Below, in pieces: positions 15,397 to 24,314 of a stretch of 64,000 nt of DNA (the first letter of the stretch is position 1; the number at the start of each line of letters is the position of its first letter). The translations under genes and the position numbers were made by a program. The notes under the pieces were generated by a model. That model saw only the letters and a program-made list of their open reading frames with translations, was not told the origin of the DNA and searched no databases. The DNA is taken from assembly GCA_035325705.1 (NCBI GenBank), contig DAOKZI010000001.1, positions 248,001-312,000 on the forward strand, in the 5' to 3' direction. Origin of the DNA: Ga0077536 sp035325705 (lineage in GTDB: Bacteria > Pseudomonadota > Gammaproteobacteria > Ga0077536).

Positions 15397-16978
15397 CGGG
15401 CACTCCCAGCACGAGCTTCAGCGCGAAGCGCGCTTGCGGCGCCGCACTGGCGGCACCGCTGACCTTGGACGTCGACTCGAGATCCAGCGGATAGGCGAGC
15501 ACCTCGACGCGCACCGCCCGCGGATGGGCGCGCAGCGCGGCGGCGAGCGCGTCGATGCGCGCAATGGCGGCGCGCCAGTCACCCTCGAAGGGCGTGATCT
15601 CGCCGCGCAGGATGCCTATCTCGTACTGCAGGAACGCGGCCGCCGGCGCGATGTCGGCCGGCGGCGGCGCTGCGGCGTCCGCTTTGCCGCCCGGCACTGC
15701 GTTCGGATCGGCGGCGACGGTCCACTGCACGTCGTCGAGCCGGATGCCCGGCGCCTTCGCGAGCTCGGCGCCGAGCACCGCGAGCCAGGGCAGCGGCGTC
15801 GCGCGGCGCGCCTCGAGCGCGGCGACGACGTCGACCGCCTGCTTGATGTCGCCCGGCTCGACCGGCGTCGGCGGCAGGCCGCGGCGCGCGAGCTCGAAGC
15901 GATCGCGGTAGAAATCCGCCTTCTGCGCGGCGTCCAGCGCCTGCTGCTTGAGCCCCAGCGCTTCGACGAAGCTGAGCGTGCTGTAGGCCGTGCTCGCGAG
16001 CAGGATCATGACGCCGGCGACGAGCAGGCCGATGCGCGTGCGATGCAGGGTGTAGTAGCGCGTCTCCTCCGGCTGCGCGTACTGCTCGCGCGGCGGCGCG
16101 TCGAGCAGGAGCTGCGCGAACAGCACATCGGCATAGGGCGTGCGCGCCTCGCCCGGGATCTTCAGCTTGTGCGCGAGCTCGGCGACGTCGACGAGCCGGT
16201 AGAGCTCGGTGTCCGTGTCGCGGCACTCCTGCTCGAGCTCGGCGAGCATGTCGCCGTGCGAGAGTATGTAGACTTCGAGCGGCCCGTCGCGCGAAGTCAG
16301 CGCGAGGCTGTTCAGATAACGCCGCAGCTTGTCGAGCTCGGAGCTGACGTAGCTCGCATACGGCACGGTGCCCGGCCGCGGCATCGCGGCGAGCCGGCTG
16401 ATCTTCAGATGCCCGTCGCGGAAAAAGGTCTGCCTGAGCCCGCTCGCCTGCTGCACGCTGATCAGCAGGACGTTCTGGCCCTTCGCGCCGAGCCGCTTCA
16501 GCAGTTCGCGGCTGAGCACGGGCAGGGAATGGATGCCCGAGATCGGCACGCGCTGCGCGAGCAGCTCGCCGACCCAGGGCGTCACGAGCTCCGGCCGCGT
16601 CAGCGCGGCGAGCAGCACGCGATCGTCGCGCCGGCCCTCCGCTTCGCGACCCTGCGCCAGCGCGAGCCAGTACGGCGTGCCGCGGAACTGGCGCGCGAAC
16701 TTGCGTCCGAGCACGGCGCGGCGATCGCGCCCGAAGACGTGCGGGATGGTGTCCTGCCGGTATTCCTCCTCGACGACGTCGACCAGGATCGCGACCGGCG
16801 CGCCGGGCGCCGCCGCGAGATAGCGCGCGAAGGCGGCGAGCCCCTCGTCGCCGGCCGGAAACTGCAGCGCGTCGACGACGCGGCCGGCGCGCGCGAGGTA
16901 CAGCGTCGCCCGCTCCGCGGCGATCAGCAGCACGCGCCGCTCGGTCGCGCTAAATCTTGATGTGGGTGAAGAGCTCAT
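15377..16978 (-). CDS. PilM/PilN-like fused pilus assembly protein (MshI position)
   Basis: A 533-residue protein. Residues 1-310 look like a degenerate actin-like PilM/GspL cytoplasmic domain (RVLLIAAERATLYLARAG at the start, NVLLISVQQASGLRQ later). A single membrane segment lies at about 318-338 (IGLLVAGVMILLASTAY), and the rest is a PilN/GspL-C-like periplasmic domain with a helical stalk (GLKQQALDAAQKADFYRDRF). The architecture is GspL-like, with both halves in one chain. It overlaps the platform-protein gene by 29 bases. It should recruit the assembly ATPase to the inner-membrane complex. Confidence 0.72.
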   Translation of the reverse strand: MSSSPTSRFSATERRVLLIAAERATLYLARAGRVVDALQFPAGDEGLAAFARYLAAAPGAPVAILVDVVEEEYRQDTIPHVFGRDRRAVLGRKFARQFRGTPYWLALAQGREAEGRRDDRVLLAALTRPELVTPWVGELLAQRVPISGIHSLPVLSRELLKRLGAKGQNVLLISVQQASGLRQTFFRDGHLKISRLAAMPRPGTVPYASYVSSELDKLRRYLNSLALTSRDGPLEVYILSHGDMLAELEQECRDTDTELYRLVDVAELAHKLKIPGEARTPYADVLFAQLLLDAPPREQYAQPEETRYYTLHRTRIGLLVAGVMILLASTAYSTLSFVEALGLKQQALDAAQKADFYRDRFELARRGLPPTPVEPGDIKQAVDVVAALEARRATPLPWLAVLGAELAKAPGIRLDDVQWTVAADPNAVPGGKADAAAPPPADIAPAAAFLQYEIGILRGEITPFEGDWRAAIARIDALAAALRAHPRAVRVEVLAYPLDLESTSKVSGAASAAPQARFALKLVLGVPDGVHAG

Positions 16979-18155
16979 ACAGCGGGCCGAACACGGACAC
17001 GACTATCCACATCATGAAGGCGCCGAGGACGATCACCATCGTCGGCAGCAGCATCGCCTGCAGCTTGTTGACCGATTCCTGCACGTCGCGATGGAAGAAA
17101 TAGCTGACGTTGTCGAGCGCTTCCTCGAGCGCGCCGGAGTTCTCGCCGACCCGCAGCATGCGCACGACCAGCGGCGGGAACAGGCCCGTCGCCGCGAAGC
17201 TCGCGCTGATCCCGCCGCCGTCCTGGATCATGCGCCCGGCGTCGCGCAGCGCGCGGCCGATCGCGCGGTTGCCCGCGACTTCCTCGCCGGTGCGGATGCA
17301 TTCGAGCACCGTGATGCCCGAGGTGTACATGATCGAGAACACGTTGCAGACGCGAGTGACGATGATCTTCTTCACGATCGGCCCGAGCAGCGGCAGGCGC
17401 AGCTTCCAGTCGTCGAGTCTATGCGCGAAGGCCGGGCTCGTGCGCGCCGCGATCCATACCGCGGCTGCGGCAACGAGCGGCAGGCCGAGCGCGAGATACC
17501 AGTACTGCGAGAAGAAGCGCGAGAAGGCGATCAGCGCGCGGGTCTGCAGCGGCAGCGCCTGGCCCATATTGGCCAGAAAGCTCAGGAGCTGCGGCACGAC
17601 GTAGAGCATCATGAACAGCAGGGTTGCGGTCAGCACCACGGCGACGACCGCCGGATACATCATCAGACGCTTGGTCAGCGCGGCCTGCTCGTCCTGCCAC
17701 TTCAGGTTCTCGATCACCTTGTGCAGCACGTCGGTCAGGCGGCCGCTCTGCTCGCCGGCGCGGATCAGGCTGACGAGCACGGGATCGAAGACGGCCGGGA
17801 AGTCGGCCATCGCGCCCGACAGGTTCTTGCCGCCCTCGATCGACTCGATCAGCGCCGCGGTCACTTCGCGCAGCCGGCGGTTGCCGATCGAGTCGCGCAG
17901 ATCGGCGAGGCCTTCGAGGATCGGCACGCCGGCGCGGACGAGCTGCTCGAGGTGAAAGCAGAAGGTGATCAGATCCACGCGCCGGATGCCGGCGCGGACG
18001 GCGTCGTGACGCCGCGTCTTGAGCTCGCGAAAGTCGATCAGATCGAGCCCGAGCCGCGACAGCCGCGTTTCCAGATCCGCGGCATTGACGGCGTCGGCGC
18101 GCCCGCGGCGCAGGCGGCCGCGTTCGTCGATGGCCTTGTAGCGAAAGACTTCCAC
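16950..18155 (-). CDS. mshG: Type II secretion/type IV pilus platform protein (GspF/PilC/MshG)
   Basis: A 401-residue polytopic inner-membrane platform protein with two T2SSF domains (about 65-190 and 270-395) and three main membrane segments (YPAVVAVVLTATLLFMMLYV, LALGLPLVAAAAVWIA and a C-terminal one). Conserved blocks include EQLVRAGVPILEGL, LIRAGEQSGRL, MYTSGITVLECI and MLRVGENSGALEEAL. The GTG at 18155 gives the usual N-terminus VEVFRYKAIDERG; the open frame upstream is repeat DNA. A 261-base repeat-filled gap separates it from the ATPase gene, the only large break in the filament operon. Confidence 0.9.
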   Translation of the reverse strand: MEVFRYKAIDERGRLRRGRADAVNAADLETRLSRLGLDLIDFRELKTRRHDAVRAGIRRVDLITFCFHLEQLVRAGVPILEGLADLRDSIGNRRLREVTAALIESIEGGKNLSGAMADFPAVFDPVLVSLIRAGEQSGRLTDVLHKVIENLKWQDEQAALTKRLMMYPAVVAVVLTATLLFMMLYVVPQLLSFLANMGQALPLQTRALIAFSRFFSQYWYLALGLPLVAAAAVWIAARTSPAFAHRLDDWKLRLPLLGPIVKKIIVTRVCNVFSIMYTSGITVLECIRTGEEVAGNRAIGRALRDAGRMIQDGGGISASFAATGLFPPLVVRMLRVGENSGALEEALDNVSYFFHRDVQESVNKLQAMLLPTMVIVLGAFMMWIVVSVFGPLYELFTHIKI

Positions 18156-18177
18156 GCTCAGCGTCTCATCCTCGTCT

Positions 18178-18390
18178 CGTAGCCCGGATGAGCGGCGCGT
18201 ATCCGGGCCTCCGTGCGCGCTGGAATATTGAATTTGCCACCGAGAACACCGAGAACACAGAGGGGAAGAAGAGATCAAGAAAAGGGATTTTTTTCTCCCT
18301 TCTTCCTCTGTGTTCTCGGTGTTCTCGGTGGCCATACACGGCCTTTCCGCGCGCAGAGCGACCCGGATACGCGCCGCTCATCCGGGCTGC
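18178..18390. repeat. Family B REP pair interrupted by a family A element
   Basis: Left unit GTAGCCCGGATGAGCGG with gcgtatccggg, and its inverted partner at 18360-18390. About 150 bases separate them, most of which is a complete family A inverted repeat. The structure lies between the mshE-like and mshG-like genes of one operon, so it may modulate downstream expression or mRNA stability. Confidence 0.82.
18236..18332. repeat. Family A inverted repeat element (nested)
   Basis: Arms gccaccgagaacaccgagaa and ttctcggtgttctcggtggc are exact inverses at the ends, continuing with cacagagg/cctctgtg. A short core contains a run of seven T (attttttt). It lies inside the REP pair at 18178-18390. Confidence 0.88.
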
Positions 18391-18416
18391 ATCGAGCTTC
18401 GTTACGATCCGGGCCA

Positions 18417-20123
18417 TCAGCCGACCCGATCGGTCAGATCGACGACGCGTGAGATCTCGTCGAGCGTCGTCACGCCCTCGAGCACGCGCCGGACCGCGAC
18501 GTCGGCGAGCGGAATGAAGCCTTTCGAGTGCGCGGCGGCGAGCAGCTCGCGGGCGCTCGCGCCGCGCGCGATCAGATCGTCGAGATCGCGATCGAACTTG
18601 AGCAGCTCCATCAGCGCGGTGCGCCCGGCATAGCCTTGATGCTCGGCGTGGCGGAACTCGGCGGCGACGCGGCAGATCTGGATCTGCTGCGCCTCGTCGA
18701 GAGCGAGGATGCGGCGCTCGATCGGCGAGGGATCGTAAAGCTCCGCGCAGCCCTTGCGCAGGCGCCGCACCAGGCGCTGGGCCAGGATGCCGATCAGGTT
18801 CCCGGCCATGATCTCCGGCCGCACGCCCATGTCGATGAGCCGCGGGATCGCGCCCAGCGCGGAGTTCGCATGCAGGGTCGAGAACACCTGGTGGCCGGTC
18901 ATCGCGGCGCGGAAGGCCATCGCCGCCGTGTCCTCGTCGCGGATCTCGCCGACGAGGATGATGTCCGGATCCTGCCGCAGCATCGAGCGGATGCCGCTCG
19001 CGAAGTCGAGGCGCACGGCCTCGTTCAGCGAGGTCTGGCGGATCATGCCCATCGGGTATTCGACGGGATCCTCGAGCGTCATGATGTTGACCGACTCGGT
19101 GTTGAGGTGATTGAGCACGCTGTAGAGCGTGGTCGTCTTGCCCGAGCCCGTCGGCCCGCTGACGAGCATCAGGCCTTCGGGCCGCGCCACCATCAGCTTC
19201 AAGAGATGCAGCACGTCGTCGTCGAGGCCGAGCTCGTCGATCGGCACGATGCCCTTCTGGCGATCGAGCACGCGCAGCACAATGTTCTCGCCGTGCACCG
19301 TCGGGATCGTCGACACGCGAAAATCGATCTGGCGGCCGGACAGCGACAGCGTGATGCGCCCGTCCTGCGGCGCACGGGTTTCGGCGATGTCGAGACCGGA
19401 CATCACCTTCAGGCGCACCGCGAGCGCCGACCAGTAGTTGCGGTGCAGGCTGCGCACCTGGCGCAGCACGCCGTCGATGCGGTAGCGGAAGCGCAGGAAG
19501 CCTTCCTCGGGCTCGAAGTGGATGTCCGAGGCGCCGCGCTTCACCGCGTCCGACAGCAGCGCGTTGACCAGCCGCACCACCGGCTGGCTGTACTCCTGGC
19601 TGTCGGCGTCGAGGCTCTCGTAGTCGATCTCGCCGGTCTCGATCTCCTGCAGGATGCCGTCGACGGACAGCTCGAAGCCGTAGAACTGATCGATGGCCTT
19701 CTCGATCTCGGCTTCGCCCGCCATCAGCGGCACGATCTCGACGTCCGATCCGATCAGCGCCGCGATCTGATCGAGGGCGACGACGTTGAAGGTGTCGGCC
19801 ATCGCGATCGTCAGCCGGCGGCGATTCGCCTCGAAGGTCAGCGGCAGGATGTGGAAACGCCGCGCGAGATCCTTGGGGATCATGCGGATCGCCTCGGAGT
19901 CGACGACGACCTTGTTCAGATCGGCCTTCTGCTGGCCGAGCGCGCCGCCGAGCACGTCGAGGATCACGGCTTCGGTCGCGAAGCCGAGGCGCACGAGGAT
20001 CTTGCCGAGATGATCGCGGTTGCGCTTCTGCTCGGTCAGCGCGATGCGCACCTGGTCGGGGCTCACCACGCCCTTCTGCACCAGCAGCTCGCCGATGCGC
20101 AGGCTCTTCTTCGCGAGACTCAT
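18417..20123 (-). CDS. mshE: Filament assembly ATPase (GspE/PilB/MshE) with c-di-GMP-binding N-terminus
   Basis: A 568-residue hexameric secretion ATPase. Residues about 9-80 form an MshEN domain: RIGELLVQKGVVSPDQV followed by IALTEQ matches the RLGxxLvxxG...L...L..Q c-di-GMP motif, and a second half (HLGKILVRLGFATE) follows. The ATPase part has Walker A GPTGSGKTTT, Asp box TLEDPVEYPM, Walker B DPDIILVGEIRD and the His box FSTLHAN. The tetracysteine zinc motif usual in GspE/PilB is eroded to single cysteines. ATG at 20123. The enzyme should drive pilin extraction on the platform protein encoded next. Confidence 0.93.
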   Translation of the reverse strand: MSLAKKSLRIGELLVQKGVVSPDQVRIALTEQKRNRDHLGKILVRLGFATEAVILDVLGGALGQQKADLNKVVVDSEAIRMIPKDLARRFHILPLTFEANRRRLTIAMADTFNVVALDQIAALIGSDVEIVPLMAGEAEIEKAIDQFYGFELSVDGILQEIETGEIDYESLDADSQEYSQPVVRLVNALLSDAVKRGASDIHFEPEEGFLRFRYRIDGVLRQVRSLHRNYWSALAVRLKVMSGLDIAETRAPQDGRITLSLSGRQIDFRVSTIPTVHGENIVLRVLDRQKGIVPIDELGLDDDVLHLLKLMVARPEGLMLVSGPTGSGKTTTLYSVLNHLNTESVNIMTLEDPVEYPMGMIRQTSLNEAVRLDFASGIRSMLRQDPDIILVGEIRDEDTAAMAFRAAMTGHQVFSTLHANSALGAIPRLIDMGVRPEIMAGNLIGILAQRLVRRLRKGCAELYDPSPIERRILALDEAQQIQICRVAAEFRHAEHQGYAGRTALMELLKFDRDLDDLIARGASARELLAAAHSKGFIPLADVAVRRVLEGVTTLDEISRVVDLTDRVG

Positions 20124-20145
20124 GGCGGCTGGCGCGCGGCGCCGC

Positions 20146-21468
20146 TCAGGGCGCGCCGAGCAGCGCCGCGACGCGGGCCTGCGCCCGCGCCGCGTCGAAG
20201 GCCGCCCCCGGCGCGCGCAGGTCCAGCGCCTTGCGATAGTAGCCGAGCGCGGCCTTGCGCTGGCCGAGCTGATCGAGACTGACGGCGAGGTTGTAGGCGT
20301 AGTCCGCGTTCGCCGGCGCGCGCGAATAGGCCGCGAAATAGGCTTCCTGGGCGTCGGTCCAGCGCCGCTGTTTCGCATACAGATTGCCGAGCGCGAAGCG
20401 CAGATAGGGGCTGTCCGCGTCGCGATCCGCGAGCAGCTTCAGGCGCGCTTCCGTGGCCTCGTTGCCTTCGCCGCCTTCGATCATGAACAGCGCCGCGCTC
20501 GCGACCGGATCCCGCGGCGAGATCGCGAGCACCTCGCGATAGTAGCGGTGCGCGTCGGCGAGCCGCTGCTGACGCATCGCGATCGCGCCGAGCCCGAGCA
20601 GCGCATCGACGCGGGCCGGATCGCGCGCCAGCGCGCGGCGGTAGAGCTCGGCGGCGAGATCGAGCTTGCCGAGCTGGAACGCGCCGTAGGCGCGCGTGAC
20701 CTCGTCGGCGAGCGCGCCGCCGGTCCTGCGCTTCGCGATCCGGACCTCGCCGCTCGCGATCTCGGCGTCGCGCGGAATCTCGGCGGCGAGCGTGCGCTCC
20801 AGCGGCGGCGCGGCCACCGTGCGTGGCGGAGACGGCGGCGGCGCCGCGGGCGGTACGGGCGCGGTGTCCGCAACGATCGCCTCGGGCGCAGGCTGCGCGG
20901 GCGGTGCGGGCGTCGCGACGGCGGGCGCGGGCTGCGCGGCGGCGGGCGGCGACGCGGGAACCGGGGCGACCGCGGGCGCCGGCCGCCGCTCGATCTGCGC
21001 GGCGACGCGCGGCGAAGGGATCTCGTGCGTCGGCGGCGTCTGGCGGTAGGCATAGAAGCCGACCGCCGTGAGGCCCGCGGCGAGCAGCACGGTGCAGACG
21101 ATGATCGCGACCAGCGCGCGCGGCACGCTGCCGCCGCGCGTCGCTTCGAACACCGTCTGCGCGGTGACGACGGTCGGCTGCACGGCGCTGCCCGGACCGG
21201 GCGCGGTCAGGAACGGGCTCGCGTCGCCCGCGGCTGCGTCGCGCACGAGACTCGGCCGCAGCGGCTGCTGGCGCGTCGGCGCGGCCTGCTCGTCATAGGC
21301 GCTCTCGTCGCCCGGCGCGCGCATCGGCCGCTCGGTCGATGCTTCGAGCGGTTCGAGACTCAGCTCGCCGCTCGTCTCCGGCAGATCGATCGACAGATCC
21401 TCATGCCGCGCGGCGGCGTTCTTCTTCTCCGCCTCGGCCCTCCGCAGCGCATCCATCAGGAGGCTCAT
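20146..21468 (-). CDS. mshN: MshN-like TPR protein
   Basis: A 440-residue bitopic protein. It begins MSLLMDALRRAEAEKK, the N-terminal motif typical of MshN-like proteins. One membrane segment lies at about 118-140 (RALVAIIVCTVLLAAGLTAV), then a long Pro/Ala linker (about 150-235) and four or five TPR units (AAELYRRALARDPARVDAL, ADAHRYYREVLAISPRDP, NADYAYNLAVSLDQLGQRKA). It lies between the secretin and ATPase genes, as in MSHA loci, and probably helps assemble the secretin or alignment complex across the periplasm. Confidence 0.82.
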   Translation of the reverse strand: MSLLMDALRRAEAEKKNAAARHEDLSIDLPETSGELSLEPLEASTERPMRAPGDESAYDEQAAPTRQQPLRPSLVRDAAAGDASPFLTAPGPGSAVQPTVVTAQTVFEATRGGSVPRALVAIIVCTVLLAAGLTAVGFYAYRQTPPTHEIPSPRVAAQIERRPAPAVAPVPASPPAAAQPAPAVATPAPPAQPAPEAIVADTAPVPPAAPPPSPPRTVAAPPLERTLAAEIPRDAEIASGEVRIAKRRTGGALADEVTRAYGAFQLGKLDLAAELYRRALARDPARVDALLGLGAIAMRQQRLADAHRYYREVLAISPRDPVASAALFMIEGGEGNEATEARLKLLADRDADSPYLRFALGNLYAKQRRWTDAQEAYFAAYSRAPANADYAYNLAVSLDQLGQRKAALGYYRKALDLRAPGAAFDAARAQARVAALLGAP

Positions 21469-21486
21469 CGCAGCGCCCGCCGTGAT

Positions 21487-23211
21487 TCAGGGTAGCGCGC
21501 TCGCCGGCGCGGCCGTCGCGGACTGGCCGAGGAACTGCTGGTAGTCCTTCAGATCGCGCTCGAGGCTGGGCGCTTCGATGACCACGGGACGGAGAAAAAT
21601 CACGAGCTCGGTCTTGCGGTTGTTGACCTCGTCGGCGTTGAAGAACAGATCGCCGAGCAGCGGCAGGCGCGCGAGCCCGGGCACTTCGCGGTTGCCGGAC
21701 TTGCGCTCGTCCTGCATGAGGCCGCCGAGCACGCCGACCTGGCCGTTGACGAGCTTCAATACCGACTCCATTTCCCGCGTGCGGATCACGGGCACGAGGT
21801 TCGTGATGTCGCCGGCATCGCCGCCGTTCAACTGCGTGACGAGCTTCGGCCCCGGGTCGACCGCGTCGCCGATCTTCTGCGAAATCGTCGGGCGCACCGT
21901 CAAGGTCACCTCCTGATTCGCGGAGATCTGCGGCGTCACCGCCATCACCAGGCCGACCGGCACCGAATGCACCTCGGTTTCGACGAAAGTGCGGCCCTGT
22001 GCGTTCAGCGTGGAGTCGGTATTGGTGACGTCGACGGTGAAGTAGACGAGCTCCTCGACGACCTTCAGCAGCGCCGTCTGGTTGTTCAACACCATCAGCC
22101 GCGGGCTGGACAGCACCTTGGTGTCGCCGAACTCGCGCAGCAGGCGCACCGTGGCCTCGATCAGCTTGCCGTTCGCGTTCGGATCGGTGTAGCCGAAGAC
22201 GAAGGACGACACCGCGTTGTCGATGACCCCGTCGGTGATCTGGCCCAGTAGCTGCTGATTGACGCCGAAGCCGGCCTTGTCCTCGTCGAGCAGGATCCGC
22301 CAGTCGACGCCGGCCTGATACTGATCGTTGAGGCTGACCTCGACGATCGTCGCCTCGATCATCACCTGGCGTCGCGCATTGGTCAGCACGCGATCGATGA
22401 AGGCCTGGATCAGCTCGTGCTCGTGGCTCGTCGCCTTGACGGTCAGCACGCCGGCCTCGGGGTTGACGATGAGGCGATCGGACTGCAGGCGCTCGCCGTT
22501 GCCGCCCGCGGTCTGCGCCTCGCCGATGATGGACAGCACGTTCTGCGTCAGCGTTTCCCAGAAGCGGTTCGAGGCGCGCGAGTTCACGCGCGTCGAGGAG
22601 CTGTTGGTGCCCTGTGCGTGCTGGCCGCCGGCGCCGCCGCGACCGCCGGCCTGATCGGCCCCGCCCTCGCCGGTCGTCGCCACCTGGGTCGCGATGTTGA
22701 CCGTGGTATCGGTGTCACGCGCGAGATTCACGTAGCCGACGTCGTAAGTGCGGAAATAGGGATCGTCCGGGACGACGAGGATGTGATTGCCGTCGATCTC
22801 GTAGCGCAGGCTCACCTGGTGCGCGAGGCGATCGAGGATCTGCGGCAAGGTCTGGTCGATCGCGTTCAGCGTGACCTTGTCGTCGATCTCGCCCTTGATG
22901 TCGACGTTCATCTCGGCGTCGCGCGCGAGCGCGAACAGCAGCTCACGCACCGGCACCTCGCTGACGACGACGGTGTAGCGCTCGCCGTCCGGCGCCGGCG
23001 TCGGCGGCGGCAGCCAGCTCGTCTGCGGCACGACGTCCGGGATCTCGGCGGCCGGTCCGGCGGCCTCGGACTGCGCGTTCAGATGGCCCTTGGACTCCGG
23101 CAGCGGCGCCGGCTTCATTTGGGCGCAAGCGCCGAGCAGGCCCGCGAGCGCGACCGCCGCGCAGCCCGCGCGCAGCGCCGGGACGCGAGGAGGCGGCGCT
23201 GGCGGCCTCAC
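21487..23211 (-). CDS. mshL: MSHA-type secretin lipoprotein (MshL)
   Basis: A 574-residue outer-membrane secretin. The N-terminus has a lipobox signal (ALAGLLGAC, acylated Cys at about 29). An N-domain starts at about 80 (YTVVVSEVPVRELLFALARD), and the secretin domain ends with VNGQVGVLGGLMQDERKS, GLARLPLLGDLFF and ELVIFLRPVVI. A Gly/Ser-rich insert (GRGGAGGQHAQGTNSSST) lies before the core. The GTG start overlaps the ATPase stop as GTGA. It should form the gated pore for the filament; a separate pilotin is not evident. Confidence 0.9.
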   Translation of the reverse strand: MRPPAPPPRVPALRAGCAAVALAGLLGACAQMKPAPLPESKGHLNAQSEAAGPAAEIPDVVPQTSWLPPPTPAPDGERYTVVVSEVPVRELLFALARDAEMNVDIKGEIDDKVTLNAIDQTLPQILDRLAHQVSLRYEIDGNHILVVPDDPYFRTYDVGYVNLARDTDTTVNIATQVATTGEGGADQAGGRGGAGGQHAQGTNSSSTRVNSRASNRFWETLTQNVLSIIGEAQTAGGNGERLQSDRLIVNPEAGVLTVKATSHEHELIQAFIDRVLTNARRQVMIEATIVEVSLNDQYQAGVDWRILLDEDKAGFGVNQQLLGQITDGVIDNAVSSFVFGYTDPNANGKLIEATVRLLREFGDTKVLSSPRLMVLNNQTALLKVVEELVYFTVDVTNTDSTLNAQGRTFVETEVHSVPVGLVMAVTPQISANQEVTLTVRPTISQKIGDAVDPGPKLVTQLNGGDAGDITNLVPVIRTREMESVLKLVNGQVGVLGGLMQDERKSGNREVPGLARLPLLGDLFFNADEVNNRKTELVIFLRPVVIEAPSLERDLKDYQQFLGQSATAAPASALP

Positions 23212-24311
23212 AGACCCTCCGCGGCGTCGGTGTCGATCGGATCGAGCCCGCGCACGGCGTCGAGGCCGTCGAGGCGCAGCAGATCCACGCGCGGATCTTC
23301 ACCGTCGCGCGTCTCGAGCGCGTCCGCGGCGTCGACGGCGAGCAGGGTGCTGAAACGCGTGAAGTCCTCATAGCTCGGCGCCGGCGGGCCCATGCCGAGG
23401 CGCGGCAGATCGCCGGCCACGAGGCGCGCGGACAGGAGCGCGCCGGACAGCAGCAGCGCGATCGCGGCCACGGTGTACAGCGCGGGCCGCCACGTCGGCG
23501 CGGTGACGAAGGCGCTGTCGCGCGCGGCGAGCCTGACGTGCTTGCCGCGCACCTGGCGCGCATTCGCGGCAAAGGCGGCGAGCAGCGCCTTGTCGGCGAG
23601 TACGTTGATCCGGCGCAGCAGGCCGCGCGAGTGGCGCGTCAGCTCGCGCACCGCGCTGGTACTGAAGAGCTCCGCGCCGCGATAGCCGCTGCTGCGCAGG
23701 CGCGTGTTGAGGTAGTCGCGGATCTGCTCGGCGTTCAGCGGCGCGAGCTCGAAGCGGAAAGTGATGCGCTCGTTGAGCTGGCGGATCTCGTGCACCGCGA
23801 GCTTCTCGTCGAGCTCGGGCTGGCCGAAGAGCACGATCTGCAGCAGCTTGTCCTCGGAGGTCTCGAGATTCGACAGCAGCCGGATCTCTTCGAGCGTCGA
23901 CAGCGGCATGCCCTGCGCTTCCTCGACGAACATCACGACGCGCTTGTTCGCGGCGTGGCGCGCGAGCAGATGCTCGTGCAGCGCGCGCATGGCCTCGAGC
24001 CTGGTCGCGGTCGGCGCGAGCGGTAGCTGCAGCTCGATCGCGATCGCGTGGAGAATTTCGTCGGGCGCGAGGCGCGGATTCGCGAGATAGATGATCTCGC
24101 AGTGCGCGGGCAGCTCGCGCTCGAGCATGCGGCAGAGCATGGTCTTGCCGCTGCCGACCTCGCCGACGACCTTCACGATGCCCTCGCCGCGCGAAATCGC
24201 GTAGACGAGGGCATCGAGCACCGCGCCGCGGTTCGCACCGGGGAAGAAGAACGCGGGATCCGGCGTGATCTTGAACGGCGTCGTGGCGAGCCCGAAATGC
24301 TGGCTGTACAT
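23208..24311 (-). CDS. mshM: ExeA/MshM-like AAA ATPase
   Basis: A 367-residue protein with an AAA domain (about 1-260): MYSQHFGLATTPFKITPDP, Walker A GEVGSGKT at about 50-57 and Walker B VVMFVEEAQ. Then comes a membrane segment at about 278-298 (ALYTVAAIALLLSGALLSA) and a short periplasmic tail. The family (ExeA, MshM) uses ATP to place or assemble the secretin. It is followed by mshL with a 4-base overlap and preceded by the regulator gene 3 bases away. No peptidoglycan-binding domain is seen, unlike ExeA itself. Confidence 0.88.
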   Translation of the reverse strand: MYSQHFGLATTPFKITPDPAFFFPGANRGAVLDALVYAISRGEGIVKVVGEVGSGKTMLCRMLERELPAHCEIIYLANPRLAPDEILHAIAIELQLPLAPTATRLEAMRALHEHLLARHAANKRVVMFVEEAQGMPLSTLEEIRLLSNLETSEDKLLQIVLFGQPELDEKLAVHEIRQLNERITFRFELAPLNAEQIRDYLNTRLRSSGYRGAELFSTSAVRELTRHSRGLLRRINVLADKALLAAFAANARQVRGKHVRLAARDSAFVTAPTWRPALYTVAAIALLLSGALLSARLVAGDLPRLGMGPPAPSYEDFTRFSTLLAVDAADALETRDGEDPRVDLLRLDGLDAVRGLDPIDTDAAEGL

Positions 24312-24314
24312 CGG

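Noticed and set aside
18236..18332. Peptide repeats such as ENTENTE read from the gaps
   Set aside because: They come from translation of the family A inverted repeats (gagaacacc units), not from a gene.
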